Positions 22,146 through 30,296 of a stretch of 34,173 nucleotides of DNA are shown here, one piece after another. Below the pieces are notes generated by a model. The model was not told the origin of the DNA, did not search any database, and saw only the letters and a list, made by a program, of their open reading frames with translations. Source of the stretch: Streptomyces silaceus (GTDB lineage: Bacteria > Actinomycetota > Actinomycetes > Streptomycetales > Streptomycetaceae); contig NZ_LIRJ01000106.1 in assembly GCF_001419745.1 (NCBI RefSeq), positions 1 to 34,173 on the forward strand, read 5' to 3'. Each line of letters starts with the position of its first letter. Positions within the stretch are counted from its first letter, which is position 1. Position numbers and translations under genes: made by a program.

Positions 22146-24257
22146 CTACGAGTCCTGTCCCGGATAGTCCCGCGCGTTCCGTCCAGTCGAGTACTCCGGC
22201 CAGATCGCGGCAACGACAGCGGGGTCCTGGAGCCACTTGCTGTAGGCCGTACGCTCAGCAGTGGACATGTCGGAGACATCCTTGATGTTGCCCTTCTTGT
22301 CCAGGAAGTTGCCGTCGCCTTTGGCGTAATCCTTGACGTCGCCCGTGTACTCCCGGGTCGTCTTCGGGCCCCCGTCCTTGCCGTCGGTCTCGATCGTGAC
22401 GGGCTTGATTCTGTCGTGCTCACGGGCCGCGTCCGCGTTGTTCTGGTAGTCGGTCTGCCAGGAGAAGTCGGCCGTGTTCTCCTTGACGCCCTTGAAAGCC
22501 TCTTTGAGGCCCTTCGGGGCGTCGTTCTCGTCGACCTTCACGAGATCCTTGATCCAGCCAGTGGCGATCCCTTGGCCAAGGCCGTAAGCGACACCGATAG
22601 CCGCACCCTTAGCACCGGCGATGCCCGCTCCACCCGTAGCACCCATGGCCACGTCACCCGCTTTATCGATAACGCTCGCACGGAAGTTGTTGGTGTCCTG
22701 GACCCATTTATCAATGTCCCCCTCAAGCTCGGTGGACGCCGTCTTGAAGGTCTCCTGGTAGAACTCCTGCATCATGCCGCGCTTCATGGAATCGAAGGAA
22801 CCGGCGTCCTTGTTGCTCTCGTGCGTAGAGTACGAGTGGTCGAGGGCCTGCTTGTCGTACGACTGAAAAAGGGCACTGATCGTGCCTGCAGCCTTGGGGT
22901 CACGTGCTGATTCCTCCATGAGAGATCGCCACAGACTTTCTGACGCCTCAAGGCCGGGGCGCCCTCTGTCCTGACCCTTGAGGTAGTCCTGGAGGTTCCA
23001 CTTGGTGGTTTCCGCGTACTTTGCCTCACCCTTGGCCTTGACGTCGCTCCCCCAAAGGGAGTTGCCGGTCGGGGAGGTCACCCCATATTGAAGGTCCTTC
23101 CAGTACGCAGTGATAATGCCCGCGTATAGGGCCTGCGTACCGTCGATCGGATGCATGCCCTTGGTGTCTTTACCGTTCCGGTGCTGATAGTTGTCGAAGA
23201 GGATCCGCGCCGTGTTCTTCTCCGCCAAGGACGGGTTCCTTTCCTTGAGCGTCACCGTTCCGGCGTTGACCATTCCGAAGAATGCTTTGCCTCGATCTTT
23301 TGGCTCATCCACCTGCCATGGACCCGTGTGGTAGAACGACTTCTGCACGAAGTCGTAATTGTGGTCGACAAATTCGCCGGATGCGTCGGGGCTGTAGGAG
23401 ATGGCATCGAACAGCTGCTGATAGTTATCCTTGCCCCACTCACCCTCCCCCATCCCTCCGTTACCGAAGAAGCGGAGCTCGTCCGTCTCGCCCTGCTTGC
23501 CCTTCTGGAAGACCCGGTCGCCGAAGGCGACAAGGAAGTCCTTGTCATGCGAACCACCTTTGAGGAACGGGGTCAGGCGGTCTGGCCTGAAGCCTTCAAA
23601 CTTGTCCGACGACGCGTTGTCGAACCACTTGTTCCACGCCTGCTGTTTAACCTTGGCCGACTTACCCTCGAAGGCCACCTTGGTGAAGGTTCCAAAGGTT
23701 TCCGCGATGACTTGGCGATCCTTCACTCGTTGTTGCGGGTTATCCTTGTACTGATCATTGAAACGGTCGCCCATCTCATTGGACAACAGCAAAAGGTTCC
23801 GCGAACCAACTTCGCCATAGAACGACTTGATGTAGTCCGCGTCCGCCTTGTTAGCACGAAGATCGGCAAACATCTCCGGGGCGATGCCATCCCCGTTCTC
23901 GATCCTCTCCTTGAACTTCTCGCCCAGCTTCTTGCCATCGGCCTCTGACTTCTTCGTGGCACCGACCATGCTCTCCTTGATCTGCACCATGCCCTGGTAG
24001 CCGTGGCCGTACTTCTGATCCTCGGCGATGGAAAGATGGTGCCGGCGCCTGAGCATGGGGATTTCCTTCTCCGCCCAGCCGGCGATGGACATCAGCTCGG
24101 TCAGCGGCCCGGTACCGACGCCGTACCGTTCGAAACTCGACTTGATCCATGACGCGCTGGATTTGAGTCTCTCCTGATCCTTGTTGAGCGAGCTGATCGT
24201 CTTAGCCAGTTTCTCCGGGTCGATGCCGGAGAATCCGTCGCCGCCGCTACTGCCCAT
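22146..24257 (-). CDS. Large candidate T7SS substrate (DUF6571-like)
   Basis: A 703-residue protein. The ATG at 24257 is chosen because GGGGAG lies 5 nt upstream; the frame extension to 24314 is not protein-like. The N-terminal 100 residues form a long helical hairpin (SSLNKDQERLKSSASWIKSS) like WXG100/LXG export domains. A large, mostly helical middle follows, with FLADL-like repeats of the DUF6571 type (REWDNASSDKF region, about 150-450). Residues 534-565 are Gly/Ala-rich and amphipathic. The extreme C-terminus reads YPGQDS, giving YxxxD at 698-702. There is no Sec signal. Its neighbours, WXG-like and lipoprotein genes, fit ESX export. The toxic activity, if any, is unknown. Confidence 0.65.
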   Translation of the reverse strand: MGSSGGDGFSGIDPEKLAKTISSLNKDQERLKSSASWIKSSFERYGVGTGPLTELMSIAGWAEKEIPMLRRRHHLSIAEDQKYGHGYQGMVQIKESMVGATKKSEADGKKLGEKFKERIENGDGIAPEMFADLRANKADADYIKSFYGEVGSRNLLLLSNEMGDRFNDQYKDNPQQRVKDRQVIAETFGTFTKVAFEGKSAKVKQQAWNKWFDNASSDKFEGFRPDRLTPFLKGGSHDKDFLVAFGDRVFQKGKQGETDELRFFGNGGMGEGEWGKDNYQQLFDAISYSPDASGEFVDHNYDFVQKSFYHTGPWQVDEPKDRGKAFFGMVNAGTVTLKERNPSLAEKNTARILFDNYQHRNGKDTKGMHPIDGTQALYAGIITAYWKDLQYGVTSPTGNSLWGSDVKAKGEAKYAETTKWNLQDYLKGQDRGRPGLEASESLWRSLMEESARDPKAAGTISALFQSYDKQALDHSYSTHESNKDAGSFDSMKRGMMQEFYQETFKTASTELEGDIDKWVQDTNNFRASVIDKAGDVAMGATGGAGIAGAKGAAIGVAYGLGQGIATGWIKDLVKVDENDAPKGLKEAFKGVKENTADFSWQTDYQNNADAAREHDRIKPVTIETDGKDGGPKTTREYTGDVKDYAKGDGNFLDKKGNIKDVSDMSTAERTAYSKWLQDPAVVAAIWPEYSTGRNARDYPGQDS

Positions 24258-24332
24258 GATTTCTCCCCGTTCAGACTGACTCTTGCTCAGCTCATCAACG
24301 ATCAGCGCCAGCAACGTCCGTGGCCGCAGCGG

Positions 24333-24680
24333 CTACATGTACTGCATTTCCTTGTTCATTATCCTCGCAGTGGAAGCGGAGACCTTCTCCGGGAGTTCAT
24401 CGATTCGCTTCTGTACCGCCGGGATGAGTTTGTCGATCTCTCTGATCATGCGGCCGCGGTTGCCCTGAACCTCGTCATGCCATCTATTGGCCGTTTTGCC
24501 GACCCAGGACTTACCGGTCTTGCCGTCTCCGCCCACGTCCTGAGTTGCCGCCTTCAGGCACTTTTTGAGCTCTTTGACCTCATCTACGAGATTGGTCTTC
24601 AATGTCTCAAGGCGAGCCCTATAAGGGTTATCGACCTTCGGCTCTTCGTCCGCACCCTTGCCCTTGTCGTCCGCCCCCAC
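24333..24680 (-). CDS. WXG-like helical protein, partner of the 703-residue protein
   Basis: A 115-residue protein from a GTG at 24680 with GGAGG 4 nt upstream. Two amphipathic helices flank SWVGKTANRWHDEV (residues about 58-71), a W-x-G turn. It is longer than most WXG100 proteins, owing to an acidic/Lys-rich head (DKGKGADEEPK). Just 75 bp later on the same strand is the 703-residue gene, so it is probably that protein's export partner. It differs from the two WKGP-type WXG100 proteins in the window. Confidence 0.7.
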   Translation of the reverse strand: MGADDKGKGADEEPKVDNPYRARLETLKTNLVDEVKELKKCLKAATQDVGGDGKTGKSWVGKTANRWHDEVQGNRGRMIREIDKLIPAVQKRIDELPEKVSASTARIMNKEMQYM

Positions 24681-24880
24681 TGCCCCTCCAGCGTTGCGTC
24701 AAGCTATTGTTGGCCAGATTTCCCAGGTTGATGCATGTCGAGAATACGGAGCGCCCAAGGCCCCGAGCAAGGGAACTTCGGGGCGGCGCCGGGCGGATGA
24801 CGACGATCGACCCATTGCGATAGCATCGGCCCCGGCGGGCGGACTGTTCGCCTGGCTTTCGATACACGGGGAGGCACGCC

Positions 24881-25147
24881 ATGGGAATTAAGGGCGCAGA
24901 CACTACTCGACTCCGGAGTCTTTCCGGGACCTTCAAGACTCAGCATGGCAACCTTGATGATCTGATCCGTGCCATTTCGACGGGTACGAGCCACAGCGAG
25001 GAGTTCTGGAAGGGCCCCCGAGCCAACCGATTCCGGGAGGAATGGGACAAGCTGAAGCCTCAGCTGAAGAACTTCCTGACGTCTCTTGAGAATGCCCGCA
25101 AGGAGACGCACGACGCCGCGCAGGCGAACGACAACGCCAACGACTAG
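24881..25147 (+). CDS. WXG100-family protein
   Basis: An 88-residue helix-turn-helix protein with FWKGPRANRFREEW (residues about 43-56) as the WXG turn and a C-terminal helix LKPQLKNFLTSLENARKE. GGGAGG lies 6 nt upstream of the ATG. It is divergent from the other WXG-like gene (200 bp shared promoter region) and convergent with the EccC gene. The WKGP turn is shared with the 15624 protein. It is a likely EsxA/EsxB-type substrate of the EccC ATPase encoded beside it. Confidence 0.88.
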   Translation: MGIKGADTTRLRSLSGTFKTQHGNLDDLIRAISTGTSHSEEFWKGPRANRFREEWDKLKPQLKNFLTSLENARKETHDAAQANDNAND

Positions 25148-25224
25148 TAGCGACTGGTCAAGCATGGCTTGCTGAGCCTTAGTTGCGGGTCGGCCGACCC
25201 TGCTTCGAGCCACAGCCTCAAGTA

Positions 25225-25270
25225 ACGCATCCGGGCCGCGCAGTCGATCGACTGCGCGGCCCGGATGCGT
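25225..25270. terminator. Perfect 46-bp palindrome between convergent genes
   Basis: 23 bp (25225-25247) are an exact inverted copy of the next 23 bp (25248-25270), with no spacer. It lies between the WXG100 stop and the EccC stop and is followed by TTGCTCC. It is the strongest terminator-type structure in the window; a protein-binding palindrome is the alternative. Confidence 0.8.
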
Positions 25271-25287
25271 TTGCTCCGTTCCAGCCC

Positions 25288-28200
25288 TCAGCCCGGCAAC
25301 ACCGCCTGCGCAGGCATCACTTCACCGCCCTGCACCAGAAGTCCACGTCCGGTCGGTCCACCGGTAGCGCTGTTCGAAGTGATCCGGATGTTGAACATCT
25401 CCCCGTCCGCCGAGCCCTGTGGTGAAAGCAGCAGACCGTTGCGGGACCGACGTGCCTGAACCACGAAACCGCGGTACTGCGAGGAGAGAGTGTCCACCGC
25501 GCCCGCCGCGATCACGCCGAGGCCGCCGTCCATTCCCCGGCGGATCTCTTCCTCCAGAGCCTCATCCAGCGGGGTGTCGTAGATCAGCTCCGCGTCGTCC
25601 ACCACGATGACGTACGGGCCTCGCGCGCTCTGGGTCAGCTCCTCCAGTTCGTCGCTCGAACTCTCGCTGTCGAGTGTCCCCAACACACCGCTCTCAGCGA
25701 CGAGTTCACGCAAAGGTGATCGCCTCGGCGTCACCAGAATGACCTCCGTACCGCGGTGCAGCAGCGACATCGTCGCCGCAACCAACGTGCTGGACCGCCC
25801 CGACTTCGGCGGGCCCGAGATGACGAAGCCGGGACCAGACTCCTCCAGGTCCATGCCGAGCGGCGACAGTTCGTCGCCACCGGCCGCGAAGAGCGCCCAC
25901 AGTTCCGACGGCGGGGTGAAATCGGGCTGCAGCGCCATGGCCTCGGAGGCCGTGATGCGGGCCGGCAGGACATCGACGCGGATCGGGCGCTGGTCAGGAC
26001 CCGGGCGGTCGTGCATCTGGGCTGCCACCCGCGCGACCTCCTGGAGCGCCGCCACTTGCGCCTGACCGTTCGGGTTCTCGGCGAGAAGCGCGATCTGGCT
26101 CTCCCTGACTCCGTCGTCGGTCGCCTTGAGGGCCCGGCCCGATGGCACTTCCTTCGGTACGTCCTTCGGCATGATGCCCGCGAACGAATAGTCCTGTGGG
26201 TCGGCGAGCCTCAGGACAAGGCGCTCGGCAAAGGAGCTGGCGATCTCGCCCATGAGGCCGCTCCGGTCCGTCGCGAGGACGACCTTGACGCCGACAGCAG
26301 CGCCCTCACGGAAGATCCGCTTCGCCGCCTCGACGAGGCGTCCGTAGTCGTAGTTCTCGAAGGCGAGCCGGAACGCGTCCCAGCCGTCGATCAGGACAAC
26401 CATCCACGGCAGCCGTTCCTCGGGGCCAGCCGCCGCGCGCTGCTCTGCCGCGCTGGACTGGCCCTTCTCGGCGAGCAGGAGCTGGCGTCGTGCGACCTCG
26501 TCGAGAAGCCTGCCGAGCAGCCGGTCGACGCGCGCCGTCTGGTCCCGGGTCACCACAGCACCGCAGTGCGGAAGAGCGGTCAGCGGTAGCAACGCGTTGG
26601 CGCCGCAGTCGATGCCGTAGATGTGGACGTCGCTGGGGCCGCAGTTCTGTGCGAGCGCGCCCGCCACCGTACGCAGGGCGGTGGAGCGACCGGAGCGGGG
26701 GCCGCCCGCGATCATCAGGTGCTCGCCGTCCGCCAGGTCGAGTGCGAGCGCGGCGCGCGCCTGCTCGGCCGGCAGGTCGGTGAGGCCGAAGCGGACGGGC
26801 CGTACCGAGTCGGCGCCGACCGGCGGCGGAGGCAGCTCGGGCAGCTCCGAGATCTGCACCTGGGTGGCGATCGGCGGCAGCCAGGGGCTGCGGGGCGTAG
26901 CGCAGCCCAACTGCTTCGCGCCGTCGGCGATCGCGTCCACAAGGACGGCGAGGTCGGTGACCAACGTGCCATCATCGCCGTCGTCCTGGGCCTCGCGTGG
27001 CGGCGGATGCCCGTAAGCCGTCCAATTCAGCGGATTCACGGTGACCTGCGGTGCCGCGTCGAGCCCAGGACGGCGGCCACCGATGCGGGCGGTCTGGACA
27101 CCGACGAGGGACTGTGCACCGGAGCGTACGTAGCAACGGCCCGGTGTGGCCTTGGAGATGTTGCCGGAGTCGGCGGCATCGATGACGTCGCGGGACTCCT
27201 CGCCGTTGGTGACACGCAGCGCGATGCGGAGATTGGTGTTGGCGCGGATGTCTGCGCTGACGACACCCGCGGGGCGCTGTGTGGCGAGCATCAGGTGCAC
27301 GCCGAGGGAGCGGCCTCGCCGGGCGATGTCGACAAGGCCCGCGATGAAGTCCGGGAGCTCAGCCACCAGCGAGGCGAACTCGTCGATGACGAGCATGAGC
27401 CGTGGCATGGGCTCCAGTTCAGGGCGCAGCCTGCGGGCGTCGTTGTAGTCCTCGATGTCCTTGGTCTCGGCCTCGAAGAGGATCTCCTCGCGGCGCTTCA
27501 GCTCGGCGGCGAGCGAGGCGAGCGCGCGCTCCGTCAGGTGGGCGTCGAGGTCGCTGACCATGCCGACGGTGTGCGGGAGCCGCGCACAGTCCAGGAAGGC
27601 GGATCCACCCTTGTAGTCGATGAGGACGAAGTTCAGGGCGTCCGGGGTGTTAGCGACCGCGAGCGAGGTGATGATCGTCTGCAGCAGCTCCGACTTACCG
27701 GCACCGGTGGTACCGGCGATCAGGGCGTGCGGTCCGTCGCGCCGGATGTCCAGGACGAACGGTCCGTCGGCGGCCAGGCCAATCGGCGCCGCCGTGGTCG
27801 ATCCGCCTCGCTGCCAGATCCGGGCGATGTCCGCGCCGGTCGGGTTCGGCATTTCCAGGAGGTTGAGCAGCCGGGCGGCCGTGGGCAGCGCGCTGTCGGC
27901 GTCGTCGCGGCTCACATCGCGTACGGGGGCCAGGGCGCGGGACACCCGCTCGCACCAGGCGGTGGAGACCTGGTCGGCGAGGATCTGGCCGACTGCCTCA
28001 TATCCGTACCCGCGCAGGTGGACGCGGGTCGGTGAGTCCGGGGTCCAGCAGACAGCGGTGCGGCACTCCTCGGGTAGCAGCCGTTCGTCGGCGTCGACGC
28101 ACAGTGCGAAGATCCCGACTGCCGGGCCTTCCTGAAGTAGCTGCGGGACGCCGGGCACACGGCGCAGCAGCCGCGCGCCGTCGAGGACGAGCAGCACCTG

Positions 28201-29754
28201 GGAGTCGGGGCGCAGCGCGTTGAAGCCCCCCTGGTCCTTGGCCGCCTGCTGGCGGCGCTGGAGTTCGTTGAGAAGCTCGGTGACGCGGCGGGAGATGGAC
28301 TCGGCGTCGGTTCCCACCAACGCGACGCAGTTCTGGCCCTGTTGAGGGCTGGTGTGCGGGAGCCACTGGGTCCAGCTCCAGTGTTCCGCCGCATCCTGCT
28401 CCGAAGAGAGGACCACCAGGGAGAGATCGCGCGGGCTGTGCAGGACTGCGGCCTGGGCGGCCAGCCACCGGGTGGTGGACACCGCGCGGGACCGGTCTCC
28501 GGCGACGCCGACAACACCGAGCTCCGCGAAGGGCAGCGTCAGCGGGACGTTGGTCACCACCGGCGGCTGCGGCTCCTCGTCCTCCTCCACCATGGCGCCG
28601 CGGGCGTGGGCCAGGTCGATCTCGGCACGTAGATCGCCGAAGCCCACCCGCAAGTGCATCGCGTCAGCGTCTGTGATCCGCCGCTCCCACAGGCGTCGGC
28701 GCGGCCCGGTGGCGAACAGGAGGAGCTGTCCCGGGTCCGGGAACGCCTCGCGGCGGCGACGCTGGTCGACCTCGCTGAGCCGCTCCACCTCGGCCTCATG
28801 GTCGGCCATGGCCTTCTTGTACTCCTTGAGGGCCGCGCCGTACTTCTTCTTGCCGTGCCGCCGGTCGCTGTACCACTGGCCGATCATCATGAGCGGCGAC
28901 ATCAGGCAGAAGAGGAGGAAGTAGACCGACTTCATCATGAAGTACATGCCCACGCCGAAGAAGAGCGGCAGGAGCATCGAAAGCAGCTGGAACCTGTGCG
29001 CCTCGTCCTTCTTCGGCTCCACCGGAACGAGCAAGCGGGGATTGGCCCGTGGCGAAGTCAGGCGGGGCGGGCGGTTGTAGGCAAGGCCGCCTTCTCCCGC
29101 GGGCGACAAGTGGGCGTCTGGTGCACCCACTTCGGAGAGGCTGAAGAGCGATTCTCCGGACTTCAGGAGTGCGCCTGGCTGCCACTCTCGCGAGCCGATC
29201 ACCGACTCGTCGTCGAGGGCGAGCGCGACACCTTCGTACGGGGCGATCTCCACCCGCCCCTTGATGTCGACGATCACCCGCACCGCATGCTGCGCCAGGT
29301 AAGGGTCCTCGACGGCCAGCGTCGCACTGGGCGTGGAGCCGATGGTGCTGACTCCGGCGTTCAGGCGGGCCACGCGTCCCGCACCCGCACCACCGCTGAC
29401 CGTGATCTCGTATCGGCCCGCAGGCTCACCGTCGGCCATGAAGGGCCCGATGGCGTCGTCGGTGGTCAGGCGTACTCCGTCGCGGAGTGCCCCACCGATC
29501 CGCGCCTGCGGGTCCCAGAACCTCCCGTCGACCCAGAGGCCGGCGCCGGTGGAGACCTTCTGCGCTTCCCACGACGGAGTACGGCCGGGGAGCGGATTCA
29601 CCACCTCGGGGGCCTGGAAAGACATGAACGCCCGTGGGTCACCCAGCCGCTCCACCGCCGCGGCCACTTCGGCCGCGGTGCTGCCCTCGTCGATGTTGAT
29701 CAACGCTTCCTGTGGTGCGGCTCCTTCCCGGACCACGGTCGCCCGCACTCGCAT
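25288..29754 (-). CDS. EccC/EssC-type FtsK/SpoIIIE secretion ATPase
   Basis: A 1488-residue membrane ATPase that drives export of WXG100 proteins. It has an N-terminal soluble region with an FHA-like domain (about 125-215, with VSTIGSTPSATLAVEDP), two membrane helices (about 256-293), a basic/coiled stretch and three FtsK/SpoIIIE ATPase domains. D1 has Walker A GTTGAGKS (681-688), DYKGGSAF (713-720) and Walker B LVIDE (788-792). D2 has GGPRSGRS (1017-1024) and VVLIDG (1119-1124). D3 has GPPKSGRS (1314-1321) and VIVVDD (1382-1387). D2 and D3 carry Arg in place of the Walker A Lys. The ATG at 29754 has GGGAGGGG upstream. It lies 45 bp after the PH-like gene, in one transcription unit with the kinase. 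Confidence 0.93.
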   Translation of the reverse strand: MRVRATVVREGAAPQEALINIDEGSTAAEVAAAVERLGDPRAFMSFQAPEVVNPLPGRTPSWEAQKVSTGAGLWVDGRFWDPQARIGGALRDGVRLTTDDAIGPFMADGEPAGRYEITVSGGAGAGRVARLNAGVSTIGSTPSATLAVEDPYLAQHAVRVIVDIKGRVEIAPYEGVALALDDESVIGSREWQPGALLKSGESLFSLSEVGAPDAHLSPAGEGGLAYNRPPRLTSPRANPRLLVPVEPKKDEAHRFQLLSMLLPLFFGVGMYFMMKSVYFLLFCLMSPLMMIGQWYSDRRHGKKKYGAALKEYKKAMADHEAEVERLSEVDQRRRREAFPDPGQLLLFATGPRRRLWERRITDADAMHLRVGFGDLRAEIDLAHARGAMVEEDEEPQPPVVTNVPLTLPFAELGVVGVAGDRSRAVSTTRWLAAQAAVLHSPRDLSLVVLSSEQDAAEHWSWTQWLPHTSPQQGQNCVALVGTDAESISRRVTELLNELQRRQQAAKDQGGFNALRPDSQVLLVLDGARLLRRVPGVPQLLQEGPAVGIFALCVDADERLLPEECRTAVCWTPDSPTRVHLRGYGYEAVGQILADQVSTAWCERVSRALAPVRDVSRDDADSALPTAARLLNLLEMPNPTGADIARIWQRGGSTTAAPIGLAADGPFVLDIRRDGPHALIAGTTGAGKSELLQTIITSLAVANTPDALNFVLIDYKGGSAFLDCARLPHTVGMVSDLDAHLTERALASLAAELKRREEILFEAETKDIEDYNDARRLRPELEPMPRLMLVIDEFASLVAELPDFIAGLVDIARRGRSLGVHLMLATQRPAGVVSADIRANTNLRIALRVTNGEESRDVIDAADSGNISKATPGRCYVRSGAQSLVGVQTARIGGRRPGLDAAPQVTVNPLNWTAYGHPPPREAQDDGDDGTLVTDLAVLVDAIADGAKQLGCATPRSPWLPPIATQVQISELPELPPPPVGADSVRPVRFGLTDLPAEQARAALALDLADGEHLMIAGGPRSGRSTALRTVAGALAQNCGPSDVHIYGIDCGANALLPLTALPHCGAVVTRDQTARVDRLLGRLLDEVARRQLLLAEKGQSSAAEQRAAAGPEERLPWMVVLIDGWDAFRLAFENYDYGRLVEAAKRIFREGAAVGVKVVLATDRSGLMGEIASSFAERLVLRLADPQDYSFAGIMPKDVPKEVPSGRALKATDDGVRESQIALLAENPNGQAQVAALQEVARVAAQMHDRPGPDQRPIRVDVLPARITASEAMALQPDFTPPSELWALFAAGGDELSPLGMDLEESGPGFVISGPPKSGRSSTLVAATMSLLHRGTEVILVTPRRSPLRELVAESGVLGTLDSESSSDELEELTQSARGPYVIVVDDAELIYDTPLDEALEEEIRRGMDGGLGVIAAGAVDTLSSQYRGFVVQARRSRNGLLLSPQGSADGEMFNIRITSNSATGGPTGRGLLVQGGEVMPAQAVLPG

Positions 29755-29799
29755 CGGTACGCGCCCCTCCCGCTCAGCTGTCGTGTGTATCGCGTGTCA

Positions 29800-30249
29800 T
29801 CAGGTGTTCGGTACTTCCTCTACCGCAACCCCGGGAGCAAACGTTCCCAAGGCTTCGGCGAGACGTCTACGGTCCAGCTTCCACAGGTTGATGTGCCTGC
29901 TCGCCAGGAAGACGTCGTGGTCGACGTGCGGTGCAAGACGACTGGTCTGCTCCCGACTCAGTCGAGAGTTGGCTCCTGGAAGCTGTGGCGCGCCCGGCCG
30001 GCGGCGCAGGCCCACATAGTCCATGGGAGAGAGCCCGGCCGTCTTCTGCTGCCACAGGAGCACCGCCTGGATGTCCCCCCAGGGAACGAAGGCTGTCTGC
30101 CGCGCGTACTTCGCGGGAGCACCCCCCAAGGTCACTCCTTGGTCGTCGACGCGAAACGCGACGAGGCGGCGCGCCACAGCGCCACTCAAGAGCTGGATCG
30201 GCGTCCAGGTGTAGTGGACTTCATACGCTGGGAAGCGATGTGCAGGCAT
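29800..30249 (-). CDS. PH-like domain protein
   Basis: A 149-residue protein from the ATG at 30249 (MPAHRFPAYEVHYTWTP); a longer frame to 30300 is possible, and neither start has a strong ribosome site. LVAFRVDDQGVTLGG, FVPWGDIQAVLLWQ and a C-terminal KLDRRRLAEALGTFAP helix give the strand-turn-strand, W-D-I and final helix pattern of bacterial PH-like domains. It has no signal peptide or clear membrane helix. It sits between the sensor kinase gene (47 bp gap) and the EccC gene (45 bp gap), so it may be an adaptor of the secretion apparatus at the membrane. That role is inferred from context. Confidence 0.7.
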   Translation of the reverse strand: MPAHRFPAYEVHYTWTPIQLLSGAVARRLVAFRVDDQGVTLGGAPAKYARQTAFVPWGDIQAVLLWQQKTAGLSPMDYVGLRRRPGAPQLPGANSRLSREQTSRLAPHVDHDVFLASRHINLWKLDRRRLAEALGTFAPGVAVEEVPNT

Positions 30250-30296
30250 GGGCGGATCGTAATCCTTGATGCTCGCCGACCGTAGCCGGGTCCGCA

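Noticed and set aside
22416..23948. Plus-strand frames antisense to the 703-residue gene, e.g. 265 codons at 23151
   Set aside because: Val/Leu-rich mirror translation of Lys/Asp-rich codons; the minus-strand frame has the ribosome site and a consistent context.
26623..28035. 470-codon plus-strand frame inside the EccC gene
   Set aside because: Antisense to ATPase domains D1 and D2; no ribosome site and a composition typical of the complement of a GC-rich gene.
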